From positions 111,417 to 175,416 of the forward strand of contig JAEWOS010000016.1 of assembly GCA_023460855.1 (NCBI GenBank): a stretch of 64,000 nucleotides of DNA, read 5' to 3'. This stretch comes from Bacteroidota bacterium. Lineage in GTDB: Bacteria > Bacteroidota > Bacteroidia > Flavobacteriales > Weeksellaceae. Shown here in pieces: positions 8,463 to 17,208 of this stretch. Positions within the stretch are counted from its first letter, which is position 1, and every line of letters starts with the position of its first letter. Below the pieces are notes generated by a model. That model saw only the letters and a list, made by a program, of their open reading frames with translations. It made no database searches and was not told the origin of the DNA. A program made the position numbers and the translations under genes.

Positions 8463-10586
8463 ATGAGTACCAACACAAAAGATTTGCGGAACGTGGTTCT
8501 GCTGGGACATTCCGGATCCGGAAAAACAACCCTTATTGAAACCATGCTTTTTGAAGGAGGAGCGATAAGCCGACGTGGAACAGTAGAAGGGCACAATACC
8601 GTCAGCGACAATACTGATCTGGAACATGAACGGGAAAATACCATCTTTTCGCACCAGATGTATGTGAACTGGAAAAATAATAAAATCAATGTTCTGGACA
8701 CTCCGGGTTTCGATGATTTTGTAGGTGAAGTTATTTCCTCGCTGAAAGTTGCAGATACGGCAATTGTCGTATTAAATGCGGCAGCCGGTGTAGAAGTTGG
8801 AACTGAAATCGTTTGGGAACATATTGAGAAATATAAAACACCGGCAATTTTCGTCATCAATCAGATGGATCACCCCAAAGCTGATTATGAAAAAACACTG
8901 GAGCAGGCGAAAGAAAGATTTGGCAGCAAACTTCTTCCGCTTCAGTATCCGCTGTCTTCCGGTGAAAATTTTCATCAAATCATCGATGCGTTACGCATGG
9001 TGATGTATGAATTTCCGAAAGGCGGAGGAAAACCGGAGAAAAAACCAATACCTGAAGCGGAAATGGAGCGGGCAAATGCAATGCACAATGCATTGGTAGA
9101 AATTGCTGCAGAGAATGAAGACGGCTTAATGGAAAAGTATTTCGAAGAAGGAAATCTCAGCGAAGAAGAACTTGCGAAAGGAATTACGATTGCGCTGGCT
9201 CATCAGCAGTTTTTTCCGGTTTTTGTAGCTTCAGGACTCAACGATATCGGATCCGGAAGACTGATGGGGTTCATCGACGACATCGCTCCTTCACCTGCAG
9301 ACCGCCCTGCTTTAACACTGGCAAACGGTGAAGAAGTATTCTGTAATCCCGAGGACAAGACCTCTGTTTTCATCTACAAAACGACGTCAGAACCGCAGGT
9401 TGGGATGATATCTTACTTCAAAGTGATTTCCGGAGTGCTGCGTACAGGCGATGAATTGATAAATGCTGACAGCGGAGAAACGGAACGGATCTCGCAGATT
9501 TTCGTGGCAGAAGGCAAAGACCGTAAAGCGGTAAATGAACTTCAGGCAGGCGATCTTGGAGTTACCGTAAAACTGAAATCCGGACACACCAATACAACGC
9601 TGCACACGAAAGGATCTGAAAGAAAAGTGGAGCCTATCGAATATCCGGAAAGCAGAATCCGGAAAGCCGTAACAGCTGAGAACTCTGCCAATACCGAAAA
9701 ACTTTTCGCAGCATTACACAAAATTCAGGAGGAAGACCCAACTATTACAGTAGATATAGACCGTGAAACTCATGAAGCCGTTATGGGCGGACAGGGACAA
9801 CTGCATATTGACCTGATTCAGCAGCGAATAGAAAAGGAATTTGGCGTAAAGATGGTGATGAAAAACCCAAAAGTTTCCTACCGCGAAACCATCACGGGAA
9901 AAGCTGATGCAGAATATAGACATAAAAAACAATCAGGAGGAGCCGGTCAGTTTGCAGAAATCCATATGCGCGTTGAAAATTATTATGACGGCATGGAGGA
10001 ACCAAAAGGGCTGAATATCCGTCAGCACGAAATTGAAGAACTTCCGTGGGGAGGCAAACTCGCTTTTTACTGGTGTATCGTAGGCGGAGCGATTGATAAC
10101 AGATATATCGGAGCAATTAAAAAGGGAATTATGCAGCAGATGAAGAACGGTCCGCTCACAGGATCTCCCTGTCAGAATATCCGTGTTTCCGTTTTTGACG
10201 GCAAGATGCACAGCGTGGACAGTAACGATATTTCTTTTCAACTGGCAGCTTCCGGAGCTTTCAAAGAAGCATTCCACAATGCCAGTCCACAGTTGCTGGA
10301 ACCAGTTTATCATGTAGAAATCCTTTGTCCGGACGATTCCACCGGTGACGTTATGGGCGATCTTCAGTCGAGAAGAGCGATGATTTCCGGAGTGGATTCC
10401 GAAGGACATTATCAAAAAATCATGGCGGATGTTCCGCTGGCAGAACTAGACGATTACGGCTCTACGCTGCGTTCTATTACAGGCGGAAAAGCAAAATTTT
10501 CCATGAAACTGACAGGTTTCCAGCTCGTACCGCACACCGTTCAGCAGGACCTTGTTAAGAAACACGTGGTAACTGCTGAATCTTAG
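8463..10586 (+). CDS. Elongation factor G-like paralogue (divergent translational GTPase)
   Basis: 707 residues with the five-domain EF-G layout: GTPase (1-270), domain II (290-370), III, IV (with RHKKQSGGAGQFAE near 485) and V. The GTPase motifs differ from canonical EF-G: G1 is GHSGSGKTT, G3 is DTPGFDDF in place of DTPGHVDF (the catalytic histidine is Phe), and G4 is NQMD in place of NKMD. This marks it as a member of the EF-G-like subfamily seen as a second copy in many bacteria, not the housekeeping FusA, which would normally sit in the str operon. Its role in translation is not defined. It lies between the two formate dehydrogenase subunit genes with 143 and 44 base spacers. Confidence 0.88.
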   Translation: MSTNTKDLRNVVLLGHSGSGKTTLIETMLFEGGAISRRGTVEGHNTVSDNTDLEHERENTIFSHQMYVNWKNNKINVLDTPGFDDFVGEVISSLKVADTAIVVLNAAAGVEVGTEIVWEHIEKYKTPAIFVINQMDHPKADYEKTLEQAKERFGSKLLPLQYPLSSGENFHQIIDALRMVMYEFPKGGGKPEKKPIPEAEMERANAMHNALVEIAAENEDGLMEKYFEEGNLSEEELAKGITIALAHQQFFPVFVASGLNDIGSGRLMGFIDDIAPSPADRPALTLANGEEVFCNPEDKTSVFIYKTTSEPQVGMISYFKVISGVLRTGDELINADSGETERISQIFVAEGKDRKAVNELQAGDLGVTVKLKSGHTNTTLHTKGSERKVEPIEYPESRIRKAVTAENSANTEKLFAALHKIQEEDPTITVDIDRETHEAVMGGQGQLHIDLIQQRIEKEFGVKMVMKNPKVSYRETITGKADAEYRHKKQSGGAGQFAEIHMRVENYYDGMEEPKGLNIRQHEIEELPWGGKLAFYWCIVGGAIDNRYIGAIKKGIMQQMKNGPLTGSPCQNIRVSVFDGKMHSVDSNDISFQLAASGAFKEAFHNASPQLLEPVYHVEILCPDDSTGDVMGDLQSRRAMISGVDSEGHYQKIMADVPLAELDDYGSTLRSITGGKAKFSMKLTGFQLVPHTVQQDLVKKHVVTAES

Positions 10587-10630
10587 CATCTTAAACAGCG
10601 AATTCCAGAATTCCGCACCAAATTTCAGAT

Positions 10631-13372
10631 ATGGACAAAACAGCATTCATCAACAACCAGCCTTATCCTTTTACCGAAGGAGAGACCATGCTTTCTTTTA
10701 TAAGAAGGAATTTCGGGCAGCAGAGTGTTCCCACGCTTTGCGATGCGCCGAATCTGGAACCGTTCGGGTCATGCCGGATTTGTTGTGTTGATGTCGCTCT
10801 TGAGGAAAATGGCAAAACCAGGGCAATGGCATCTTGTCATACACCGGTCACGGAGAATATTTTTATTTATCCGGATACCGACAATATTCAGAAATTACGC
10901 AAGAATATCCTGGAACTGGTGCTTTCAGATCTGCCCGAAGAAAACCGATTTACATACAGCGATAAGCCTACAGAACTTCAAAAGGTCGTCCGGCAAACAG
11001 GCATCAAAGAAGTCCGGTATCAGAATTCCCGCAGAAAAATATTTGAAGAAGACACTTCTCATCCTTACATGCGCTCGGATCTCAATATGTGTATCAATTG
11101 TTTCCGGTGCATCCGCGCGTGCGACGAAGTACAGGGAGAAATGGTGCTGAATATGGCCGGCCGCGGATTTGATGCGCACATTATTAAAGGTATGGATGTG
11201 AGTTTTATGGAAAGCGACTGCGTTAGTTGTGGCGCTTGCTCTCAAACCTGTCCGACCGATGCCATTACCGATATTTTTCAGATGGATGAGCGGATTCCGG
11301 AAAAAATTACCAGAACCGTCTGTACGTATTGCGGCGTCGGCTGCAACCTCGAAATCGCTTCAAAAGGTGAGGAAATTATTTCCATTACCGCTCCCTATGA
11401 TGCGGAAGCGAATCTTGGACACACCTGCCTTAAAGGAAGATATGCGTTCAGGTTTTATAATCACCCGGACAGACTGCGAACTCCGTTAATAAAGAGAAAC
11501 GGTGAATTTGAGCCCGCAACCTGGGATGAAGCGTTTGATTTTATCGCAGACCGGATTACCTCTATCAAATCTGAATTTGGTCCTGATGCGATTGCAGGAG
11601 TTTCCTCAGCGAGAACACCCAATGAGGAAAATTATCTGATGCAGAAAATGATGCGGGCTGTAATCGGCACCAATAATATCGACTGTTGTGCTCGTGTTTG
11701 TCACTCTCCCACTGCGTTAGGAATGCAGCGTGCATTCGGAACAGGCGCTGCAACAAATTCTATTGAAGATCTGGCCTTTACAGACTGTATCCTGGTAATC
11801 GGAGCAAATCCTACAGCTGCACATCCGGTAACCGGTGCAAGAATAAAGCAGAGAATGATGAAAGGCGTTACCGGAATTGTCATTGATCCGCGCAAAATCG
11901 AACTCGCGAAATACGCCAAATATCATCTTCAGCTTAGACCGGGAACCAATGTAGCATTGCTAAACATGATGCTGTACTATATTATTTCTGAAAATCTGGA
12001 AGACGAAGAATTCATCAGAAACCGCACCGAAGGTTACGAAGAAATGAAGCAGGAAATTCTTCAGCTTAATATCGCTGAACTGGAGCGAATTACAGGCGTT
12101 AACCGCGAACTTGTTAGAGAAGCATCAATTGCATATGCAACCGCAAATGCAGCTATGGAATTTCACGGCCTGGGAGTTACGGAGCAGATGCAGGGAACTT
12201 TTACGGTACAGCTCATTGCAGATTTAGCCATGATTACCGGAAATATCGGAAAGAAAGGCGCAGGCGTAAATCCGCTTCGTGGACAAAATAATGTACAGGG
12301 AGCAGCTGATATGGGATGTCAGCCGCATCAGGGCGCAGGCTACCTCGATGTAACCGATTCTGCCATCAACGAAAAATATAGTTTATTCTATAAGAATGTT
12401 GTTCCGTCCCACGTTGGATTCAAAATTCCGGAAATGTTTGAGGCCGCACTCAATGGCAAACTGAAAGCGCTCTGGATTATTGGCGAAGATGTGGTTCAGA
12501 CCGATCCGAACACGCAGAAAGTGCGGGACGCGCTGGACAGCCTGGATTTACTTGTTGTACAGGAACTGTTTATGACGGAAACAGCGAGCAGAGCAACGGT
12601 GATACTTCCTGCAGCATCATTCCTCGAAAAGGAAGGGACTTTTACCAACGGGGAAAGAAGAATTCAGAAAGTTCAAAAAATTGTAGAACCACTGGAAGGA
12701 ACGAAACCTGACGGCCAAATCCTGGTCGAAATGATGAATAAATTAGGTTATCCACAACCTGATTACACACCTGAAGGAATGCTTGCAGAAATTTCACAGA
12801 TCGTTCCGTTCTTTGCCGGCGTTACCTGGGACAATTTGGGGAAAAGCGGCTTACAGTGGCCGGTACGGGAAGATGGCAGCGATACCAAAATGCTGCACAT
12901 TGAAGAATTCAAAAGAGGAAAAGGAAAATTCAGCTTTATCGGTTTTAAAGAAAGTAACGAAATACAGAAACACGGAAAAGATTATCCTTACATCATCACC
13001 ACCAATCGCGAACTTGAGCATTACAATTGCGGTACGATGACCAGAAGAACCGGAAATGTAGAGATTCTGAAGGAAGACGTACTGCTGATCAGTCCGGAAG
13101 ATGCCGTAAAAGAAGGAATTCTTGACGGCGATTTTGTCTGTGTGGAATCACCACGGGGAAAAGTGGATATCAAAGCGAAAGTTACGGATGAGGTAAAGCC
13201 CGGAATTCTCAGTTCAACCTTTCATTTCCCTGAAATCATGCTCAACATCATCACCAGCGATGAGCACTGTACAGAGGCGATGTGCCCGGAATACAAAGTA
13301 GTAAGTTGCCGGATCCGGAAAAGCAAAGGGAAATTTAAACAGATGATGATGGATCAGGACGTTCAACATTAG
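10631..13372 (+). CDS. Formate dehydrogenase catalytic subunit (molybdopterin/FeS, NuoG-like N-terminus)
   Basis: 913 residues. Domains in order: an N-terminal [2Fe-2S] ferredoxin domain (Cys37, 48, 51, 69), a His/Cys cluster region near residues 85-125, two [4Fe-4S] ferredoxin motifs (CINCFRCIRAC about 153 and CVSCGACSQTC about 197), then the molybdopterin oxidoreductase domain with its own cluster (CTYCGVGC about 234) and a C-terminal dinucleotide-binding domain (about 790-900). The catalytic position in CARVCHSPT is cysteine, not selenocysteine. It should oxidise formate to CO2 and pass electrons to the NuoF-like partner at 6667-8319. No fdhD, fdhE or molybdenum cofactor genes are in the window. 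Confidence 0.92.
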   Translation: MDKTAFINNQPYPFTEGETMLSFIRRNFGQQSVPTLCDAPNLEPFGSCRICCVDVALEENGKTRAMASCHTPVTENIFIYPDTDNIQKLRKNILELVLSDLPEENRFTYSDKPTELQKVVRQTGIKEVRYQNSRRKIFEEDTSHPYMRSDLNMCINCFRCIRACDEVQGEMVLNMAGRGFDAHIIKGMDVSFMESDCVSCGACSQTCPTDAITDIFQMDERIPEKITRTVCTYCGVGCNLEIASKGEEIISITAPYDAEANLGHTCLKGRYAFRFYNHPDRLRTPLIKRNGEFEPATWDEAFDFIADRITSIKSEFGPDAIAGVSSARTPNEENYLMQKMMRAVIGTNNIDCCARVCHSPTALGMQRAFGTGAATNSIEDLAFTDCILVIGANPTAAHPVTGARIKQRMMKGVTGIVIDPRKIELAKYAKYHLQLRPGTNVALLNMMLYYIISENLEDEEFIRNRTEGYEEMKQEILQLNIAELERITGVNRELVREASIAYATANAAMEFHGLGVTEQMQGTFTVQLIADLAMITGNIGKKGAGVNPLRGQNNVQGAADMGCQPHQGAGYLDVTDSAINEKYSLFYKNVVPSHVGFKIPEMFEAALNGKLKALWIIGEDVVQTDPNTQKVRDALDSLDLLVVQELFMTETASRATVILPAASFLEKEGTFTNGERRIQKVQKIVEPLEGTKPDGQILVEMMNKLGYPQPDYTPEGMLAEISQIVPFFAGVTWDNLGKSGLQWPVREDGSDTKMLHIEEFKRGKGKFSFIGFKESNEIQKHGKDYPYIITTNRELEHYNCGTMTRRTGNVEILKEDVLLISPEDAVKEGILDGDFVCVESPRGKVDIKAKVTDEVKPGILSSTFHFPEIMLNIITSDEHCTEAMCPEYKVVSCRIRKSKGKFKQMMMDQDVQH

Positions 13373-13443
13373 AGCGGAGTTTTTCAAATTCTACACAAAA
13401 GCCGCAGCTGGAACAGCATTTGAACGCATTCCTTTAAAAAAAT

Positions 13444-14001
13444 ATGGACGAATTACTCGCAAAAATCACGGATTACGGAGATGAAGCGCACGGCGATCAG
13501 ATGAGGAAATATGCACCTGACCGCTATATGGTTCATCCGGTAAGAGTAATGGAAAAGTTGCGCGGTTTAACAAACGATAAAACGATTCTTGCAGCCGCTT
13601 TACTTCATGATGTGCTGGAAGACATACCGGTTACGGAAGACGAAATGCGGCAGTTTCTTAGTACTTTAATGACTTCTGAAGAAGCACGCAGAACTCTGGA
13701 CCTCGTCGTTGAATTAAGCGATGTCTATGTGAAATCTGCTTATCCAAACCTTAACCGCAGAACCAGAAAATCCAAAGAACTGGACAGGCTTGTACAAACT
13801 TCCGCGGCATCGCAAACGATTAAATATGCGGATATTCTGGATAATACGCTTGAAATTGTCGATGAAGACCGGTCGTTCGCAAAAGTATATTTAAGCGAAG
13901 TCCGGCAGATTCTGCGGAAACTGGACAAAGGCGATCCCGAACTGCGTTCCGAAGCACTTGCTGCTGTTGAAGATGGTTTGAAAAGGCTCGGTGTCCGCTA
14001 A
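13444..14001 (+). CDS. HD-domain phosphohydrolase, RelA/SpoT hydrolase-like
   Basis: 185 residues consisting of a single HD domain. The motif series matches the ppGpp hydrolase half of RelA/SpoT and the small MESH1-type enzymes: RYMVHPVRV, ALLHDVLED, a long helical segment with LVVELSD, and TIKYADILDN in the place of the usual KLADRLHN. No synthetase, TGS or ACT domain is present. The protein may therefore hydrolyse (p)ppGpp or a related phosphorylated nucleotide, but the specificity is inferred. The gene is 32 bases upstream of GMP reductase, so both probably act on guanine nucleotides. Confidence 0.75.
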   Translation: MDELLAKITDYGDEAHGDQMRKYAPDRYMVHPVRVMEKLRGLTNDKTILAAALLHDVLEDIPVTEDEMRQFLSTLMTSEEARRTLDLVVELSDVYVKSAYPNLNRRTRKSKELDRLVQTSAASQTIKYADILDNTLEIVDEDRSFAKVYLSEVRQILRKLDKGDPELRSEALAAVEDGLKRLGVR

Positions 14002-14033
14002 AACTTTCCAAATTTTTTACATTTTACTTTATT

Positions 14034-15074
14034 ATGCGAATAGAATACGATATCAAACTCGGCTTTAAAGATGTGATGTTCCGTCCGAAGAGGTCCACTT
14101 TAAAATCGCGTTCACAAGTCAGCCTGGAACGCACTTTCAAATTCCGGAACTCGCGCCACAAGTGGACCGGCGTTCCCGTTATTGCAGCAAACATGGATAC
14201 GGTAGGAACTTTTGAGATCGCTGAAGCACTCGCAAAAGAAAAAATGCTGACTGCAATTCACAAGCATTATTCGATTTCAGAATGGGCGGAATTTCTGAAA
14301 AACCGAGAACACGATTTCTTTGATCATATTGCTTTAAGCACCGGAACCGGAGAATCCGACGAAGAAAAAATCAGGCAGATTATTGGCGAAAACCCACAAC
14401 TAAAATTTCTCTGCATCGACGTAGCGAACGGTTATTCGGAACATTTTGTAGAATTTGTGAAAAAAACTCGGGACCGCTATCAGGACAAGACGATCATCGC
14501 AGGAAACGTTGTAACCGGCGAAATGGTGGAGGAACTGATTCTTGCCGGCGCTGATATCGTGAAAGTTGGGATTGGTCCGGGATCCGTTTGCACCACTCGT
14601 GTAAAAACCGGCGTCGGATATCCACAACTTTCTGCAATTATTGAATGTGCAGATGCTGCGCACGGACTTCGCGGCCATATTATCGGAGACGGAGGCTGCA
14701 AAGTTCCCGGTGATGTAGCGAAAGCTTTTGGAGGAGGCGCTGATTTTGTAATGCTGGGCGGAATGTTTGCCGGACATGACGAAAGTGGCGGTGAAACCGT
14801 TACTGAAAACGGTAAAACGTACAGGCTTTTTTATGGAATGAGTTCCACTACTGCAATGGATAAACATTCAGGAGGCGTCGCTGAATATCGTGCTTCCGAA
14901 GGCAAAACAGTGAAAGTTCCGTACAGGGGTGCTGTTTCGGAAACGGTAAAGGATATTTTGGGCGGCGTTCGTTCTACCTGCACTTATGTTGGTGCGGCCG
15001 AACTGCGCGAACTGTCAAAAAGAACTACTTTCATCCGCGTACAGGAACAGGAAAACCAGATTTTTAACGATTAA
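14034..15074 (+). CDS. guaC: GMP reductase
   Basis: A 346-residue TIM-barrel enzyme of the IMPDH/GMPR family, matching the length of E. coli GuaC (347). It lacks the CBS pair found in IMP dehydrogenase. The active-site loop GIGPGSVCTTRVKTGVG carries the catalytic cysteine, and GDGGCKVPGDVAKA is the phosphate-binding segment. The enzyme converts GMP to IMP with NADPH, returning guanine nucleotides to the purine pool. It shares a short 32-base spacer with the HD-domain gene and converges with the nucleosidase-like gene at 15082. Confidence 0.94.
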   Translation: MRIEYDIKLGFKDVMFRPKRSTLKSRSQVSLERTFKFRNSRHKWTGVPVIAANMDTVGTFEIAEALAKEKMLTAIHKHYSISEWAEFLKNREHDFFDHIALSTGTGESDEEKIRQIIGENPQLKFLCIDVANGYSEHFVEFVKKTRDRYQDKTIIAGNVVTGEMVEELILAGADIVKVGIGPGSVCTTRVKTGVGYPQLSAIIECADAAHGLRGHIIGDGGCKVPGDVAKAFGGGADFVMLGGMFAGHDESGGETVTENGKTYRLFYGMSSTTAMDKHSGGVAEYRASEGKTVKVPYRGAVSETVKDILGGVRSTCTYVGAAELRELSKRTTFIRVQEQENQIFND

Positions 15075-15081
15075 TCCGAAA

Positions 15082-15660
15082 TTAAAATAATTTTTCGACT
15101 GAAGCCCGCAATTTTTCTGATGCGTGCTGAATCGAGTCATTCCAGTCGGCAGCAGCATCATCGTCGGCTCCGTCTGTGATGTATTTTAGACACATGAAAG
15201 GAATATTCTCGAGGAATGCAATTTTAGCCAGTGCATAGGCTTCCATATCAATTACATTATAGGCATCGCTGTTGTGCCCAACCTCAAAATTGTCTCCGGA
15301 ACCACAGGTTCCTTCCGGAAAACCCGATAATTGTATCCCATTTTTCAAAATAACCGGCATAGATTCAAAAGGCGTCTGAAACACATTGAAACCCAGCGCA
15401 CTAACATTCATATCACGTTGAATAAAACCGGTACAACATACCACATCTCCCCTGTTAAAAGAGTTACTTCCAGCAGTTCCCATATTGATGATAAGATCAG
15501 GATTAGAATCAGCTATGGACTTCATTAAACGATAGCCTGCATTCACCTTCCCAAGTCCGGTAAAAACAGTCTGTACATCATCAAATTTAGCACCGGCTTC
15601 GCTTTCCATCGCGAAAACAAAAAGCGGTTTCGAATATGTTTTTCCTTCAATAATCATCAT
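15082..15660 (-). CDS. Nucleoside phosphorylase-family protein (MTA/SAH nucleosidase-like)
   Basis: 192 residues, shorter than classical Pfs/MtnN (about 230). It has the fold signature INMGTAGS (about 55), the substrate-binding VIDMEAYALA (about 137) and the catalytic aspartate region KYITDGADDDAAADW near 160-175. The family cleaves 5'-methylthioadenosine, S-adenosylhomocysteine or purine nucleosides; MTA/SAH is suggested by the MEAYA block but not proven. Two ATG codons (15660, 15657) open the frame directly beyond the terminator of the upstream fabG gene, leaving almost no leader. Confidence 0.8.
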   Translation of the reverse strand: MMIIEGKTYSKPLFVFAMESEAGAKFDDVQTVFTGLGKVNAGYRLMKSIADSNPDLIINMGTAGSNSFNRGDVVCCTGFIQRDMNVSALGFNVFQTPFESMPVILKNGIQLSGFPEGTCGSGDNFEVGHNSDAYNVIDMEAYALAKIAFLENIPFMCLKYITDGADDDAAADWNDSIQHASEKLRASVEKLF

Positions 15661-15685
15661 AAAAAAAGGCTTTAATGAAAAAGCC
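15661..15685 (-). terminator. Intrinsic terminator after fabG
   Basis: On the minus strand GGCTTT, a 6-base loop and AAAGCC are followed by seven T residues. It lies 28 bases beyond the fabG stop codon and directly in front of the nucleosidase-like gene. Confidence 0.7.
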
Positions 15686-15712
15686 CAGTCTGTATTGCTT
15701 AAATTATAGGTG

Positions 15713-16456
15713 TTAAGTCAGTAAACCGCCGCAGACGTTCAGAACCTGTCCTGTAACGTAGCCGGACATATCGCTGCCCAGGAAAACACATGCATTTGCC
15801 ACATCTTCCGGAAGACCGCCGCGTTTCATCGGTACATCGTCTCTCCACTGTTCAATGACTTTCTGATCAAGAGCAGCCGTCATTTCAGTTTCAATAAATC
15901 CCGGTGCGATTGCGTTGCACCTGATATTTCTCGATCCGAGTTCCAGTGCTACAGATTTTGTAAATCCAATCACTCCGGCCTTTGACGCTGCATAATTTGC
16001 CTGACCGCCATTCCCCTGAATCCCGACAACGGAAGACATATTAATAATCGATCCTGTTCTGGCCTTCATCATTGGCTTGATTACCGCTTTGGTAAGATTG
16101 AAAACACTGTCCAGGTTCACTTTCATGATTACATCCCAGTCTTCCTTACTCATTCTGAGCAGCAGATTATCCTTGGTAATTCCTGCATTATTTATGAGAA
16201 TATCGATCTTTCCGAATTCTGCAATGACGTCATCAACCAGTTTTTGCGCGGCATCAAAATCAGATGCATCACTCTGATATGCTTTAATCTGTGTTTCTGA
16301 ACTCAGCGATTTTTCAATTTCTGCAGCCCTCTCAACAGATCCTGCAAAAGTAAAGGCAACTTTAGCTCCGTGTTTGGCGAAAGTTTCTACAATTCCTTTC
16401 CCGATTCCTCTTGTTCCGCCGGTAATCAGCGCTACTTTTCCTTCCAGTAATTTCAT
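15713..16456 (-). CDS. fabG: 3-oxoacyl-[acyl-carrier-protein] reductase
   Basis: 247 residues from the ATG at 16456; the frame is open 28 codons further upstream but that part has no family similarity. It has the short-chain dehydrogenase features: cofactor loop TGGTRGIGKG (about 12), NNAGITKDNL (about 88) and catalytic Ser and Y-x3-K in SSVVGIQGNGGQANYAASKAG (Tyr and Lys around 152 and 156). It reduces 3-ketoacyl-ACP with NADPH in fatty acid elongation. The strong match to FabG, including KDNLLLRM, favours this over other SDR enzymes. Usual fab neighbours are absent. Confidence 0.93.
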   Translation of the reverse strand: MKLLEGKVALITGGTRGIGKGIVETFAKHGAKVAFTFAGSVERAAEIEKSLSSETQIKAYQSDASDFDAAQKLVDDVIAEFGKIDILINNAGITKDNLLLRMSKEDWDVIMKVNLDSVFNLTKAVIKPMMKARTGSIINMSSVVGIQGNGGQANYAASKAGVIGFTKSVALELGSRNIRCNAIAPGFIETEMTAALDQKVIEQWRDDVPMKRGGLPEDVANACVFLGSDMSGYVTGQVLNVCGGLLT

Positions 16457-16508
16457 GTTTATTCTTTGAATGATTTCGTACAATCTATCATCACAAAAGT
16501 AATGATAT

Positions 16509-17186
16509 TTATTGAATGGTATTGTTGATGACGAGCACAATCTCGCCTTTCAGCGTCTTGCTTTGAGAAAACTCAATAAGTTCATCAATTGTTCCGCGTT
16601 TGGTTTCCTCAAACTTTTTGGAGATTTCCCTGCTTAAACTGACTCTCGTATGATCGCCGAAGAATTCTTTTATTTGAACCAGTGTGGTATTAATTTTATG
16701 CGGACTTTCATAAAGCACAATGGTTTTTTGCTCGTCCGCAAGTTGCTTCAGTTTAGTCTGCCTGCCTTTTTTCTGCGGGAGAAATCCGGCAAAATAGAAA
16801 TCGTGGTTTGGAAGACCGGAAACAACCAAAGCCGGCACAAAAGCAGTTGCTCCAGGCAAACAAATCATTTCAATTCCTTCATCACTGCATGCTTTCGCAA
16901 GAAGATATCCAGGATCAGAAATTCCGGGTGTCCCTGCATCGGTAATAATTGCAATATTCTGCGCGTTCTTAAGATCTTCTATGACTTTTTGCGTAGTTTG
17001 ATGTTCATTATGTAAATGATAGGATTTCAGCGGTTTAGATATTTCAAAATGCTTTAGCAATACCCCGGAAGTCCGGGTATCTTCACAGAGAATATAGTCC
17101 ACCTCTTTCAGTACTCTGATTGCTCTGAAAGTCATGTCTTCCAGGTTGCCGATCGGCGTTGGAACGAAATAAAGAATACCGGACAT
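16509..17186 (-). CDS. rsmI: 16S rRNA (cytidine1402-2'-O)-methyltransferase, short form
   Basis: 225 residues of the tetrapyrrole-methylase fold. The motifs VPTPIGNLEDMTFRA (residues 8-22), ITDAGTPGISDPG (about 79) and LPGATAFVPALVVSGLP (about 104) identify RsmI, which 2'-O-methylates C1402 in the decoding centre of 16S rRNA. E. coli RsmI is 286 residues; the C-terminal extension is missing here, as is usual for Bacteroidota. It is 22 bases downstream of the MurC-like ligase gene, probably in one operon. Confidence 0.93.
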   Translation of the reverse strand: MSGILYFVPTPIGNLEDMTFRAIRVLKEVDYILCEDTRTSGVLLKHFEISKPLKSYHLHNEHQTTQKVIEDLKNAQNIAIITDAGTPGISDPGYLLAKACSDEGIEMICLPGATAFVPALVVSGLPNHDFYFAGFLPQKKGRQTKLKQLADEQKTIVLYESPHKINTTLVQIKEFFGDHTRVSLSREISKKFEETKRGTIDELIEFSQSKTLKGEIVLVINNTIQ

Positions 17187-17208
17187 AAAATTCTGTAATG
17201 ACTAAACT

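Noticed and set aside
12748..12756. A perfect DnaA box TTATCCACA.
   Set aside because: It stands alone inside the formate dehydrogenase coding sequence with no cluster around it; one match in 64 kb is expected by chance.
10631..13372. Possible selenocysteine in formate dehydrogenase.
   Set aside because: The catalytic position is an ordinary cysteine codon (CARVCHSPT) and the frame has no internal TGA.
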